Source of the DNA: Balneola sp.
GTDB taxonomy: Bacteria; Bacteroidota; Rhodothermia; Balneolales; Balneolaceae
Reading direction: 5' to 3'
Length of the DNA: 64,000 nt
Assembly: GCA_003712055.1 (NCBI GenBank)
Contig: RHLJ01000005.1
Span: 1-64,000 of the forward strand
Of the stretch, positions 1 to 8,979 are shown piece by piece. The notes beneath the pieces were generated by a model, which did no database searches, was not told where the DNA came from, and saw only the letters and a program-made list of their open reading frames with translations. Numbering within the stretch: position 1 is the stretch's first letter; each line of letters starts with the position of its first letter. The position numbers and the translations under genes were made by a program.

Positions 1-78
1 AAATTTAAACTGGTACAACGAGCTTTCGCCGTGATAAACCGTCAAAGCCCATATGTAGTAAGCCATCAATTTGCCGCT
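1..78 (+). CDS. C-terminal fragment of an unidentified gene entering from the left edge
   Basis: Frame 1 is open from the first base and ends with TAA after 25 residues (ending SHQFAA). I do not recognise it. It could be the end of a real upstream gene or chance, since other frames close nearby. It lies directly upstream of REP-type hairpins and a toxin-tip remnant, so a displaced Rhs or immunity fragment is possible. Confidence 0.25.
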
Positions 79-116
79 TAATACCGTCCTATATTTTACT
101 TGATTTTGTCATAGAA

Positions 117-258
117 TGCGCAAGCATCCGCTTAATCTCGTTCCGAAGGTAACCTTCGGAATGCAATGCAAGAAGCTCTGGCTTCTGTATATGATGATTC
201 TGAGCTGAAGAACCCGGAGCTTCAGGTATGTATTCCCAATCAGGAGCTTGGGAACGAG
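117..258. repeat. Composite REP-like element (three or four hairpins)
   Basis: A small hairpin AAGC-ATCC-GCTT (121-133) is followed by a CTCG signature and a near-perfect hairpin with arms TTCCGAAGGT / ACCTTCGGAA (141-161). A CTGAAG/CTTCAG hairpin (about 213-233) and the inverted end element TTCCCAA...TTGGGAA followed by CGAG (233-258) complete it. The same parts recur at 8646, 22618, 22927, 29149, 32564, 32785 and 33471, and a RAYT gene that could mobilise them lies at 32927. Confidence 0.7.
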
Positions 259-359
259 TAAAAGGTTATACCATATATGATTTAGGTACAGGTCCTAAAT
301 CAAATAAAAAAGGATTATTTTATGGTATGGAAGCAAGAGAGGTTTTTGGTGATCAATAA
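258..359 (+). pseudogene. Displaced toxin-tip remnant (last ~33 residues)
   Basis: The frame after the REP element encodes VKGYTIYDLGTGPKSNKKGL and then FYGMEAREVFGDQ before TAA. It has no start codon of its own. It resembles the last residues of an Rhs/polymorphic toxin tip whose upstream part was lost to the REP element. A probable immunity gene follows 15 bp later, the same tip-then-immunity order seen repeatedly between 17 and 33 kb. The toxin family is not recognised. Confidence 0.4.
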
Positions 360-374
360 ATGAAATAAGATGAA

Positions 375-764
375 ATGAATCCAAAATATGCAAATACACA
401 GATTATGAAACAAAGCTTTTCTTTTCTCGGAGATTTAGGTTTCGAGATTTCGAGAGAGGAAAATTTGAATTATGGCTCTTATCTAGAATTCATAGGTAAT
501 GGATTAAAGATTTATTTAGCCTTTGAATTCAAAAGCTATACATTTTCATTTGATATTTATAAAGGAGAAAACTCAAAATATAGTGACTCAGCTTATGGTA
601 ATGATATTATATCTTTTTGCTCTCTAGCAAAAAAATATAATTCTACATATGATTGCGAAACCCTACAACCAGATAATAGTGGTTATAAAAATGCTTTAAT
701 GAATAATGTCAATGTTCTTAGAAAATATATAGATAGAGTGCTTTTAGGAGAAATCTGGTTTTGA
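375..764 (+). CDS. Probable immunity protein, family not recognised
   Basis: This 129-residue protein has no signal peptide and no membrane segment, and it is rich in aromatic and acidic residues (for example FEFKSYTFSFDIYKG). Such small, acidic, AT-rich genes directly after a toxin tip are typical immunity genes of polymorphic toxin loci, and the remnant tip at 258-359 ends 15 bp upstream. The role is inferred from position, size and composition only. It would act in the cytoplasm. Its partner toxin is broken, so it is now an orphan immunity gene. Confidence 0.5.
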   Translation: MNPKYANTQIMKQSFSFLGDLGFEISREENLNYGSYLEFIGNGLKIYLAFEFKSYTFSFDIYKGENSKYSDSAYGNDIISFCSLAKKYNSTYDCETLQPDNSGYKNALMNNVNVLRKYIDRVLLGEIWF

Positions 765-786
765 ATAAAAAATTGGTCAATAATTA

Positions 787-817
787 TAACCTAGTACCGC
801 AGCTCTGCTGCGGTACT
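787..817. repeat. REP-like hairpin after orphan immunity gene
   Basis: The AACCTAG signature overlaps a perfect 11-bp stem AGTACCGCAGC / GCTGCGGTACT with a 3-base loop. It is the same layout (constant 5' signature, variable stem) as the other REP-like copies, and again sits just after an immunity gene. Confidence 0.65.
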
Positions 818-887
818 GACGTTGCAGAACAAAAAATATTATAAGCATTAAGTCTAATAGCTAATAGTCAAGCGAAAATCTTTATTC

Positions 888-1595
888 ATGAAAGCCTCAA
901 TTCTAACTCTAATAATTTTCTATCTATCAATTCATACACAAGCCCAGGACACTACTTTTGTCGAATTGAGGAATGGTGTGAAATATGAAGGAAAAATAGA
1001 GGTCGAGACTCCCTTCTTAAAAAAATCCAGGATTATCCTGAATGACACTACAGTCATTCTTTTGGAGCGTGTTCAACGGTATCAGTCTAAGGATGGATAT
1101 TTTGTAAGAATAAGTTATGCCGACGGAGATGGCTTTGCCAAACTTATTGAAGAAGGGAATATTGATTTATACATCAGGGAACAGATGACCTATAGTGGGG
1201 GATCCTGGATGCCTGGGCCAAATGGTACCTCTACCTATATGCCTGGAGGCGCTGGAATCTCCTCTGTTCAATATTTTTCAAAGAATGGTAGTCGTCTTCA
1301 AAAAGCCAGTGCGAGAAATCTAAAAATAGCGTTAGCCGATAATCCCACCAGTATGAGTTATCTGAATAAAAGAGATGGGCTCACTGCAGTTCAGGTACTA
1401 GGAGCTATAGCAGGTGTTGCCATTGCTGCTGCTACTTTCTCAGGAGAAATAGATAAAGAGTCTCCGGATTTTACCGGTCTAGTAATAGGAGGGGTTGTCT
1501 TTACCGGCAGCATCTGGCTACCTTATTTTGCTAAGGAAGATTTAGTGGATAAAGCCATACAAGAATATAACCGGGTAGAATTACCGTCCAATTAA
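888..1595 (+). CDS. Secreted or envelope hypothetical protein
   Basis: This 235-residue protein starts with a Sec signal peptide (cleavage after about HTQA, residue 19). The region after it (VELRNGVKYEGKIEVETPFL) resembles the short beta-strand 'FVELKNGxxYxGxI' segments seen in many Bacteroidota envelope proteins. A glycine/alanine-rich hydrophobic stretch at about residues 165-210 could be one or two membrane spans. No enzymatic motif was found. It lies alone between the immunity remnant and the first tail-fibre-like gene, and no function can be assigned. Confidence 0.65.
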   Translation: MKASILTLIIFYLSIHTQAQDTTFVELRNGVKYEGKIEVETPFLKKSRIILNDTTVILLERVQRYQSKDGYFVRISYADGDGFAKLIEEGNIDLYIREQMTYSGGSWMPGPNGTSTYMPGGAGISSVQYFSKNGSRLQKASARNLKIALADNPTSMSYLNKRDGLTAVQVLGAIAGVAIAAATFSGEIDKESPDFTGLVIGGVVFTGSIWLPYFAKEDLVDKAIQEYNRVELPSN

Positions 1596-1703
1596 TTCAA
1601 TCTACGATTCCGAAATACGGAGTCTCGTTCTTTCATGTTAATAATCAACCAAGTAAACCAGAGAGAAGTTGGTCTTACGAATAATCTTAAATCAAAAAAA
1701 ATC

Positions 1704-2972
1704 ATGCTTAAGAAATCAATTCAGTTATTCTTCGCTATTAGCTTGAGTGTACTACTCATTCAATCCGTAAACGCCCAAAGTGTATGGGATTCCACCGGAA
1801 CAACCATTTATTATAACGATGGTAAAGTGGGTATAGGCAGTACCTCTCCAACAGGCCATTTCAGTGTGGTAAAGACCGGGACTATTGGGGCCAACGGTAA
1901 TTTTACGAATGCCTATATATACCTGGCTGATGGAACCAGGCAGTTAGGGCTCGATCCAAATCAAGTATATGCTTCTAATGAGTTAATATTATCAGCTGTT
2001 AGTGGCTACATAGGAATGCAAACAAATGGAACAGAAAGGTTAAGAATAAACAATACAGGAAGAGTTGGTATAGGAAACGATGCAGTAGATATTTCGGGTA
2101 CAGCATTGGACCAACTGGTTGTGGGTAACGGGAGTTCATCACAAGGTATGGTTTTGTACCATGGCAACACTTCTGATGCAGGATATGCTTTTGCAAACAC
2201 GAGTGGAGCACTTACCGGGCGCATTTTATACAGGGGAAGTAGTGACAGGATTGGTATCCAACACGGAGGGGTGGAAAAAATTACTATTGCAAGCAATCTG
2301 GTTAATATAATTCCAAATGCTGTTTTTGATGGAAATGTAGGAATTGGTGCATCCACTCCTGAAGAATTACTTCATGTAAGTTCAGGGACCTCTGGAGATG
2401 CTGTCTTAAGATTAGAAGCGGATACCGATAACAGCTTTGAAGGAGATAATACCCGTATTGAAATGTTCCAAGATGATGGAAGTATTGGAGTATATATTGG
2501 TTTTGACCAGGATTGGAATGGTGGAGGTACTCAATCAGATAACTTATTTCGAATAGTACCCAGGAGAGCGAATACTAATATAGAGGATGCATTTATCATT
2601 AAAACTGAAGGGTCGACAGGGGACGTACAAAGCTATATTGGAATTGGAACCACGGATCCTACCAATGCACTTGAAGTAAACGGCACTATTCGATCTAAAG
2701 AAGTGAGAGTAGAAGCCACGGGCTGGCCGGATTACGTATTTCATCCTGAGTATGAGTTGCGTTCATTAGAAGAGATTGAAGCTCATATCAAAGCTAAAGG
2801 GCATTTACCGGAAGTTCCTTCAGCCAAAGAAGTAGAAGAAGAAGGGCAGCATCTGGGAGAGATGCAACAACTTCTGCTTAAGAAGATTGAAGAACTAACT
2901 CTTCATGTGATCGAGCTGAAAAAGGAAAATGAAGCTCAACAAAAAGAAATTGAAAAATTGAAAGGGAATTGA
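1704..2972 (+). CDS. Secreted tail-fibre-like repeat protein 1
   Basis: I chose ATG 1704 because it opens directly into a signal peptide ([20 protein letters not shown], cleaved near VNAQ). An in-frame ATG at 1635 would bury that peptide. The 422-residue product has repeated [11 protein letters not shown] / GRVGIGN / GNVGIGAST beta-strand motifs typical of trimeric fibre shafts. A conserved C-terminal block ([20 protein letters not shown]... [20 protein letters not shown]) and a coiled coil ([20 protein letters not shown]) follow. The same block ends the proteins at 9386 and 10368. No other phage genes are present, so a secreted surface or adhesin role is more likely than a virion fibre. It lies directly upstream of the pilus/secretion genes. 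Confidence 0.8.
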   Translation: MLKKSIQLFFAISLSVLLIQSVNAQSVWDSTGTTIYYNDGKVGIGSTSPTGHFSVVKTGTIGANGNFTNAYIYLADGTRQLGLDPNQVYASNELILSAVSGYIGMQTNGTERLRINNTGRVGIGNDAVDISGTALDQLVVGNGSSSQGMVLYHGNTSDAGYAFANTSGALTGRILYRGSSDRIGIQHGGVEKITIASNLVNIIPNAVFDGNVGIGASTPEELLHVSSGTSGDAVLRLEADTDNSFEGDNTRIEMFQDDGSIGVYIGFDQDWNGGGTQSDNLFRIVPRRANTNIEDAFIIKTEGSTGDVQSYIGIGTTDPTNALEVNGTIRSKEVRVEATGWPDYVFHPEYELRSLEEIEAHIKAKGHLPEVPSAKEVEEEGQHLGEMQQLLLKKIEELTLHVIELKKENEAQQKEIEKLKGN

Positions 2973-3089
2973 ATTAACGAATGTTTACCTACTACAAAAC
3001 CGGGAACAATAAAAAGCTTTCCGGTATATAGGTAAGTACTTCAAAAATTTAGTATTCTGTCCCTAATTAATTATCCTGTTTAGTTATAT

Positions 3090-5096
3090 ATGAGAGTGAT
3101 ACTTCGTACAGTTTTATTTGTACTTCTGGGTATAGTGCCATTAGCAGTTGTTGGTCAGGAAGGGCCCGAACGTACAGACTCAGCCCTGGTAGCTGAGCGC
3201 ACCCAATACCTGGAATATCTTTCCGGCATTATTGATAGCAATAGAGTACAGATAGATCTGCAAAATTTACCGGAAGTAGTTTTTCAGAATGTCGAGTCTA
3301 TAAACCTTGGGGGGATAGACGCCCGGAATTTCTTTAGAGGTCTGAATCGAGAATATGAGGGCTTCAACGTCATTGTTGATAATAGATTGAGTCGGCAAAT
3401 CACTGTAAGTCTTAGCAATATTCCCCTGCTTGAATTGCTCGTTGTGATATGTCAGGAATATGACTTATCACTCAGCCAAACAGGACAGTTATTCCGGATC
3501 AGGGAATACACTGCTCCGGAACCTGTTGAAGTTACTGTTGAACCTATTATTGCTTTTGAAAATGAGTTATTAACCCTGGACCTGGCAGATGTTGAACTGG
3601 CTACTTTTACCCGTCAACTTACCGAAGCAACCGGAAGGAATATCATTATAAGAAATGGTGTGCGCGGAGAAATTTCCGGTTACCTGAATCAGGTTGAATT
3701 CGAAAACGGGTTAAACCTGTTACTCTCTAATAACGGATTTTCGCTTCGTGAGAAAGACGGGGTATATATTATTGATCGGTTTGGGTTCTCCAGCGAGCAG
3801 GAGGGAGGCACATCCAACTTTTGGGTAACTATGGAAGATGGCTTGGTAAATCTGGATGTAGTTAATGCTCCCATCACCGATATAGTGAGAGAAATCGGGT
3901 ATCAAAGTGATGTAAACATGGTAACCTATGGTCTTCCAACTACTACCATTACAGCCAAGGCCAGTAATCTGACGATCGATCAGGCGCTCACCTATATATT
4001 TCGGGGAACGGAATATACCTATAGGAAAGAAGGGGATATGTACGTGCTCGGTGACAAGAGTACAACCGGGATAGCTTCTAATAAACTGATTCGATTGAAG
4101 CATATTCGTGCAGATGTGATCGAACCTCTGATCCCGGAGACTATCAAGGCTAACGCGAGTGTACAGGTCATCAAAGAACAAAATGGCCTAATGGTCATAG
4201 GTACCAATGATATTATTGTTGAATTAGAAAGCTTTATTGGGCAGGTTGATTTCCCCACTCCGCAAATTATGATCGAGGCGTTGGTGGTGGATGTGAATAC
4301 CACCGATTTATATCAATTGGGAGTTTCTTTATCGCAAGGTGCGGCTCCGGATAGTAGCTATTTCAATCCCTTTAGTGCAGTGTTCGGGCAAGGTTCTGAT
4401 CAAATGGGTGGCTTCTCTGCACAAGGAAGTGGCACCGATTTGAATAACGCTTTTGCCGGAAGCGGGAGTTTATTTGGAATCCAAAACCTTGGACGATTAC
4501 CCAGTAATTTCTTTTTCAAGATTAATGCGTTGGACCAGCAGGGATTGGTTACGGTTCGTTCGCGTCCTCAGATTTCAACCATAAATGGATATACAGCCAG
4601 TATTGAAATTGGTACCACTCAGTATTACCTGTTAACCTCAACTACTCCACTCCAATCCCCGAACCAAATTGTAACTCAGGAGTCACAACGTTTCGAAACC
4701 ATTGAAGCGAATGTGTTACTGGAAATTACTCCGTGGGTAAGTGCTTCTGGTGATGTTACTGTTGAAGTACACCCGGAATTCAACACTCCGGTTGGAACAA
4801 TTTCTTCTGAAGTTCCACCAACGATTAATAGCAGGGTATTAGATTCCACCGTTCGATTGAAAGACGGAGAAACCATTATTCTTGGGGGGCTGATCCAGGA
4901 AAGTGAGACAGAAAATATAAACAAGGTACCTATTCTGGGTAATATTCCGTTAGTGGGGAGATTGTTCAGAAATAAGAGTACAAATCTTATTAAATCCGAG
5001 TTGGTGATCTTCATTACTCCTCATGTGTTTTATGGTGATGGCACCGATAATGTGCGTTGGAACCAGCTCAGAGAAGACCTCAACATAGATAATTAA
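3090..5096 (+). CDS. Secretin (PilQ/GspD family)
   Basis: This is the outer-membrane channel of a type IV pilus or type II secretion-like machine. The 668 residues begin with a signal peptide (MRVILRTVLFVLLG, cleaved near VVGQ). Three STN/N-domain-like repeats follow (about 70-150, 155-230 and 245-325), then a secretin N-domain (LIRLKHIRADVIEPLI..., about 330-395). The conserved secretin core ends with VRLKDGETIILGGLI, VPILGNIPLVGRLFR and ELVIFITPHV (about 590-655). It is the first gene of a tightly packed cluster: the next gene starts 12 bp downstream. Confidence 0.95.
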   Translation: MRVILRTVLFVLLGIVPLAVVGQEGPERTDSALVAERTQYLEYLSGIIDSNRVQIDLQNLPEVVFQNVESINLGGIDARNFFRGLNREYEGFNVIVDNRLSRQITVSLSNIPLLELLVVICQEYDLSLSQTGQLFRIREYTAPEPVEVTVEPIIAFENELLTLDLADVELATFTRQLTEATGRNIIIRNGVRGEISGYLNQVEFENGLNLLLSNNGFSLREKDGVYIIDRFGFSSEQEGGTSNFWVTMEDGLVNLDVVNAPITDIVREIGYQSDVNMVTYGLPTTTITAKASNLTIDQALTYIFRGTEYTYRKEGDMYVLGDKSTTGIASNKLIRLKHIRADVIEPLIPETIKANASVQVIKEQNGLMVIGTNDIIVELESFIGQVDFPTPQIMIEALVVDVNTTDLYQLGVSLSQGAAPDSSYFNPFSAVFGQGSDQMGGFSAQGSGTDLNNAFAGSGSLFGIQNLGRLPSNFFFKINALDQQGLVTVRSRPQISTINGYTASIEIGTTQYYLLTSTTPLQSPNQIVTQESQRFETIEANVLLEITPWVSASGDVTVEVHPEFNTPVGTISSEVPPTINSRVLDSTVRLKDGETIILGGLIQESETENINKVPILGNIPLVGRLFRNKSTNLIKSELVIFITPHVFYGDGTDNVRWNQLREDLNIDN

Positions 5097-5107
5097 GTAG
5101 CTGAGCA

Positions 5108-6559
5108 ATGCTTAAGCTTCCTTTTCTTGAACATACCGTTGTTGGCCTGGAGATTACTTCTGAATTAATCCGATGGGTTGAACTGGATAAGCTCGGGAGC
5201 AGAATTACGGAAAGTTCAAAAGGTGAGATACTCCACAATAATGGAGAAGTTTCTTATAAAGGAGCTGTTGAGGAAATGCTTCAGCAAATTAAAGCCGATG
5301 CCTTTGTACTAGCACTTTCCATTCCTGATGCTTTGGTGGATGTATTGATTGAGGAAGTACCTTATTCCGAAGAAGAGGAAGAAAATGAGCGATGGGTAGC
5401 TGAAAGGGAGAAAGGCCTGTTTCTTTCCTATGAAGATCCTGATGCCGTACTTCTTCAATATCATCTCATTCAAGTGGATGAAGAATCAAAGCGATGTCTG
5501 TTCCAGGTACTGGATCAAGGCATTTGCACAAAATATACCTCCGTACTTGAGGAACTCGGGCTATTCCCAAAATACCTGACCGCTGGAGTAGTTGATACTG
5601 GCTATGCCCAGATAGCGAATGCGCCGTTTTTAGAAGGGATGTCAGGCGTGGTATCCCGGTCAGGGGACCGGGCATTTTTGCTAAGCTATCAACACGGGTT
5701 GGTGCACAATGTATTTGAGTGTTCCGGTTCGTCCGATGAAGATTGGGCCCTGGTCATCCAGGAAGCGGACTCCTATCTAAAAACCGAAGAAGCTTCCTAT
5801 GATTTAGGTATGGATAGCATCCCTCTCTTTATACCTGCCAGGAATCACCATCTGGATCAATGGGCAGGGCTTGTAAGTCGGTCTCTGGAAGGTTTTGTCA
5901 TTCCTAAAAGAAAAGAAGCAGTATCTCCGTCCTATATGCCCATTGAAGGAGTGTGCAATAAGACCTTCTATCCCGAACTGGATGCTTTCAATTTTTCGTT
6001 GCCCGATCAGCAAAAGGAAGCAGTATTGGCAAATGATAAAAAGGAGACACTTAGACTTAGCATACTGCTTTTTGCTCCGCTCATATTTTTTGCTCTTGTT
6101 ACTTATGCCTATGGTAAAGTATTGGATTATCGGTTAGTTGAAAGCAACCAGATCATGGGGCAAATCGGGGATAAAATTGAAGAAGTGACGGAGAAAAGAG
6201 AGCATCTTGTCGCGACCCGGGATGAATTCCTCAGAGCTCGGAATATGCTGGAAGAAAAAGAATCTTCTGCCTTTCTATTTGAATTGGTAAGCAAACAAAT
6301 CCCCGATCAGGTATGGTTAACCAAACTGACCACTCAACCGGAATCTACTGGCAACCTGATTCAGTTAAACCTTATGGGTTATGCCCGTTCAGAGCAAGCG
6401 GTATCAGGTTTCTTACAGCAATTAGAGCGCGCAGATGAAGTCCGAAGGGCTGGTTTGGTAGTCTCCCAAAAAGAGGAAGAGAACCGAAATGGAAACAGGA
6501 ACTCTGTTTCAGGACCTTCCACCATTCGATTTGAAATTCAGGTATTGGTAGGCTCATGA
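5108..6559 (+). CDS. PilM-PilN fusion (GspL-like inner-membrane assembly protein)
   Basis: The 483-residue protein joins two parts that are usually separate. Residues 1-310 resemble the actin-like cytoplasmic PilM (VVGLEITSELIRWVELDKLG, ALSIPDALVDVLIEEVPYSE). A single membrane segment follows (about 317-337, ILLFAPLIFFALVTYAYG), then a coiled coil and a PilN-like ferredoxin-fold domain (SKQIPDQVWLTKLT...LQLNLMGYARSEQAV). Cytoplasmic actin-like domain, one TM and periplasmic domain is also the GspL layout. It overlaps the next gene by an ATGA, suggesting translational coupling. Confidence 0.85.
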   Translation: MLKLPFLEHTVVGLEITSELIRWVELDKLGSRITESSKGEILHNNGEVSYKGAVEEMLQQIKADAFVLALSIPDALVDVLIEEVPYSEEEEENERWVAEREKGLFLSYEDPDAVLLQYHLIQVDEESKRCLFQVLDQGICTKYTSVLEELGLFPKYLTAGVVDTGYAQIANAPFLEGMSGVVSRSGDRAFLLSYQHGLVHNVFECSGSSDEDWALVIQEADSYLKTEEASYDLGMDSIPLFIPARNHHLDQWAGLVSRSLEGFVIPKRKEAVSPSYMPIEGVCNKTFYPELDAFNFSLPDQQKEAVLANDKKETLRLSILLFAPLIFFALVTYAYGKVLDYRLVESNQIMGQIGDKIEEVTEKREHLVATRDEFLRARNMLEEKESSAFLFELVSKQIPDQVWLTKLTTQPESTGNLIQLNLMGYARSEQAVSGFLQQLERADEVRRAGLVVSQKEEENRNGNRNSVSGPSTIRFEIQVLVGS

Positions 6560-7095
6560 ATAACCAGTTGCACATACATACCTGGAAGTATGTAGGACTA
6601 GCATCTCTACTCGTGTTCCTAGCGCTGACCATTTTTTTAGTGCTTCCTTTTGTAGTAAATACCTATGAAAAGCATGCTGTGTTGAGTACTCAAAATCAGC
6701 AAATCGACCTCATGGGGAACTGGCAAACGGAATTGGTGGATCTGAGCGAAAAGCAGACTATTCTGGATGAACGAATGAATGAGATGGTTGTGAATATGCC
6801 CGAAGACGACGATTTCTCAGTAGTTCTGGAACAGATCTTCGATAAAGCCAGATCAGCAAATATTACGATAAGCAGGGTTCAGCCCTTAAGCGGAGCAATC
6901 AGGGGAGCCTATTTTGAAAGGGAAATCGCGCTCGATTTTTCGGGCAGTTACCACAGTATTGCCAGATTCATAAACCAGGTTGAACAGGGCGGATTGGTTA
7001 TTGAAACCAAACAACTTGAAATAGACTTGTCCGACTCAAATCAAGGAGCTCTGGAAGGCACCACCACATTAACCATAACCTTGTTGAGGAGTTAG
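6556..7095 (+). CDS. PilO/GspM-like inner-membrane protein
   Basis: The 179-residue protein has a short cytoplasmic N-terminus and one membrane segment (about 13-35, VGLASLLVFLALTIFLVLPF). A coiled-coil region and a periplasmic ferredoxin-like domain (EQIFDKARSANITISRVQPL... SIARFINQVEQGGLVIETKQ) follow. That is the PilO/GspM architecture. These proteins pair with PilN/GspL to form the inner-membrane alignment complex. It overlaps the PilM-PilN fusion by 4 bp and the PilP-like gene begins 4 bp after it. Confidence 0.85.
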   Translation: MNNQLHIHTWKYVGLASLLVFLALTIFLVLPFVVNTYEKHAVLSTQNQQIDLMGNWQTELVDLSEKQTILDERMNEMVVNMPEDDDFSVVLEQIFDKARSANITISRVQPLSGAIRGAYFEREIALDFSGSYHSIARFINQVEQGGLVIETKQLEIDLSDSNQGALEGTTTLTITLLRS

Positions 7096-7099
7096 CCTG

Positions 7100-7573
7100 A
7101 TGAAAGAATTCCTGGAAACAATGTTTGGTAAAATACTTCTCGCAGTAATTGTAATTGGTGTATGGGGGGTGAATGTGGTGAATTTCTCAGAACTTACCTC
7201 TTCCAATACCAGTCCTATTGTACAGCAAGTGCAGTCTGTAGACTTGGATGAACTTACGGTACCCGAAAAAATCGGGTATTCGTACTCGGCCTCAGGAAGA
7301 GATCCATTTAGAATGTCAGGGACTGCTCCGCAGACTGTAGCAGCACCTGAACCAGAACCCATTCAGCCCGAGCCTGAAGCCCCTATGCCACGTCTTTCGT
7401 TAACGGGTATCATGGATCAAACGGCAGTGATATTAGATGACCAGGGACAGCCCTATTTTGTAGAATCCGGAGAAAGTTTTAGAAATGGTATCCTGGTCAT
7501 GGCCGTGGTTCGCGACTCGGTACTATTGGAATACAACGATAAAAAATTTACACTGAAATTAAACGACAACTAG
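7100..7573 (+). CDS. PilP/GspC-like linker protein
   Basis: The 157-residue protein has an N-terminal membrane segment (about 12-30) and a proline/glutamate-rich linker (PEPEPIQPEPEAPMP, about 91-108). A small beta-domain follows (LSLTGIMDQTAVILDDQGQP... VRDSVLLEYNDKKFTLKL). The homology region after a PEP linker and the 'SGRDPFR' segment are typical of PilP/GspC, which bridge the inner-membrane complex to the secretin. It lies 4 bp after the PilO-like gene and 7 bp before the pseudopilin gene. Confidence 0.85.
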   Translation: MKEFLETMFGKILLAVIVIGVWGVNVVNFSELTSSNTSPIVQQVQSVDLDELTVPEKIGYSYSASGRDPFRMSGTAPQTVAAPEPEPIQPEPEAPMPRLSLTGIMDQTAVILDDQGQPYFVESGESFRNGILVMAVVRDSVLLEYNDKKFTLKLNDN

Positions 7574-7580
7574 AAGAGCT

Positions 7581-8000
7581 ATGAAACACGAAATCAATCA
7601 AATACTAAGAAAAGAAGACGGGTTTTCATTAACTGAACTACTTATTGTATTGGCCATTATTGGCATTCTTATCATGATTGCCGTGCCTTTATACCAAAAC
7701 GTTACTACCCGGGCCAAAACAACCGAAGCCAAAACGCAACTAGCGTTTCTCCATACCTTGCAACGCGTGTACCATTTAGAGCACGACTCTTATGCTTCCG
7801 ACTTCAGCGCCATCGATTTCCAACATGAGAAAATGATTACCGAAGGGGGAAGAGCTCGTTATCAGATCGAAATTGAAAGTGCCAGTACTACTGAATATGT
7901 TGCAACAGCAACTTCCATCATAGACTTCGATAACGATGGTGTTTTTAACAAATGGCAGGTAGATGAAGAAGGGAATGTAGAACAGGTGATCCCGGATTAA
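7581..8000 (+). CDS. Major prepilin / pseudopilin (GspG- or PilA-like)
   Basis: The 139-residue protein carries a class III leader (MKHEINQILRKEDG) cut before Phe in GFSLTELLIVLAIIGILI. Gly-1, Phe+1 and Glu+5 are all present, followed by a hydrophobic helix. The globular domain is short and acidic with a DFDNDGVFNKWQVDE strand pair reminiscent of the calcium site of GspG pseudopilins. It would be processed by the peptidase encoded 3 bp downstream and polymerised on the PilC/GspF platform, whose gene is at 36018, beyond the island. Confidence 0.92.
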   Translation: MKHEINQILRKEDGFSLTELLIVLAIIGILIMIAVPLYQNVTTRAKTTEAKTQLAFLHTLQRVYHLEHDSYASDFSAIDFQHEKMITEGGRARYQIEIESASTTEYVATATSIIDFDNDGVFNKWQVDEEGNVEQVIPD

Positions 8001-8002
8001 GG

Positions 8003-8632
8003 GTGATCGTTCAACTTTTAATAGCAGTTTTATTATCAGGGGTAGGAAGCTATCTAAGCTTTTTTAAGCCAATGATTTTGTCATCAAATATAGAGGCTAA
8101 ACCCTCTCGAAACTGGCAATGGCTTGGCACTGTAGTTAGTATTGGGGGCAGTGCTGGAGCTGTTTTTTATTTCTCCCCGGAAACCGTGGTTGAATGGTGC
8201 TCATACCTGTTTGTACTGGTTTTCTTTTTTATCTCCGCTGTAGATCTGTATAGCAAAATCATCCCCAATCGACTTCTTAGTATACTTTTTGTTGCTGCTA
8301 TCCCTTCTTTAGTGTATGAATTCGAAATCGAATGTATCATTTCGTCCATAACCATGTTCGGAGCATTCACCATTCTTAATCTTGGGGTAAACAGGTTTTA
8401 TAATAAACTGGCTTTTGGCTGGGGAGATGTAAAACTCATTACTATGTTGGCTCTTTTCATGGGGTGGGGAGTGCTAGGGGTAATTTATCTGGGAATAATT
8501 ATTGGAGGGGTATTCGCGGGGCTGGGACTTTTGACCAAAAAAATTACAAGAGATACCCATATCCCTATGGCTGGTTTTCTATTCCTGGCTTTTGTGTTAA
8601 AGGTATTTGGGGTGTACTTCGATTTCTTATAA
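8003..8632 (+). CDS. Prepilin peptidase, short A24 form
   Basis: The 209-residue multi-spanning membrane protein keeps both catalytic aspartates of A24 aspartic peptidases: D in SAVDLYSKIIPNRL and D in the FGWGDVKLITML (GxGD) motif. It lacks the N-terminal zinc-cysteine methyltransferase domain of full-length PilD, so it probably cleaves but does not methylate. The start is GTG, 3 bp after the pilin stop. It is the last gene of the first half of the pilus cluster: repeats and the accessory island begin directly afterwards. Confidence 0.9.
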   Translation: MIVQLLIAVLLSGVGSYLSFFKPMILSSNIEAKPSRNWQWLGTVVSIGGSAGAVFYFSPETVVEWCSYLFVLVFFFISAVDLYSKIIPNRLLSILFVAAIPSLVYEFEIECIISSITMFGAFTILNLGVNRFYNKLAFGWGDVKLITMLALFMGWGVLGVIYLGIIIGGVFAGLGLLTKKITRDTHIPMAGFLFLAFVLKVFGVYFDFL

Positions 8633-8645
8633 CCCAAAGATCTCT

Positions 8646-8738
8646 TAACCTCGTTTCGAAGGTCGATCTTCGGAATGCAGATGTTGAAGCTCTAGCTTCA
8701 GGCATGTATTCCCAAGCAGGAGCTTGGGAACTAGCTTA
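8646..8738. repeat. Composite REP-like element
   Basis: AACCTCG is followed by a hairpin (TTCGAAGGT ... ATCTTCGGAA), a GAAGCTCTAGCTTC hairpin, and the inverted end unit TTCCCAAGC-AGGA-GCTTGGGAA ending in CTAG. It has the same three-hairpin composition as 117-258. Confidence 0.7.
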
Positions 8739-8773
8739 ACATCGTCATCCCGCACCCCGATGCCCGCCAAAGA

Positions 8774-8828
8774 TCTCTTAAGTCTGTGACTTAAGAGAAC
8801 AAGCAATGCAAGTCTTTGACTTGCATTG
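8774..8828. repeat. Two adjacent perfect 11-bp hairpins
   Basis: TCTCTTAAGTC-TGT-GACTTAAGAGA (8774-8798) is followed 5 bp later by CAATGCAAGTC-TTT-GACTTGCATTG (8804-8828). Both have the same inner half AAGTC/GACTT, 3-base loops and no U-run, so they do not look like simple terminators. Confidence 0.6.
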
Positions 8829-8868
8829 AGCCCACATTACTAAATCATCCCGTACCACCCTCAACATC

Positions 8869-8979
8869 GTCATCCCGCGCCCCGATGCGGGATCTGTAAG
8901 GGAACCAACCGTTGATTTAGCAATAGCCATAGCAACGAATCACGCTTTACAGATCCCGGATCTAAGTCCGGGATGATCG
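8869..8979. repeat. MITE-like intergenic repeat with nested inverted repeats, copy 1
   Basis: The outer arms CGTCATCCCG / CGGGATGATCG enclose inner arms GGGATCTGTAAG (8889-8900) and CTTTACAGATCCC (8945-8957). A conserved middle part (TTGATTTAGCAAT, CAACGAATCAC) recurs at 33615-33773. An isolated copy of the left arm lies at 8742-8760. Confidence 0.6.
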
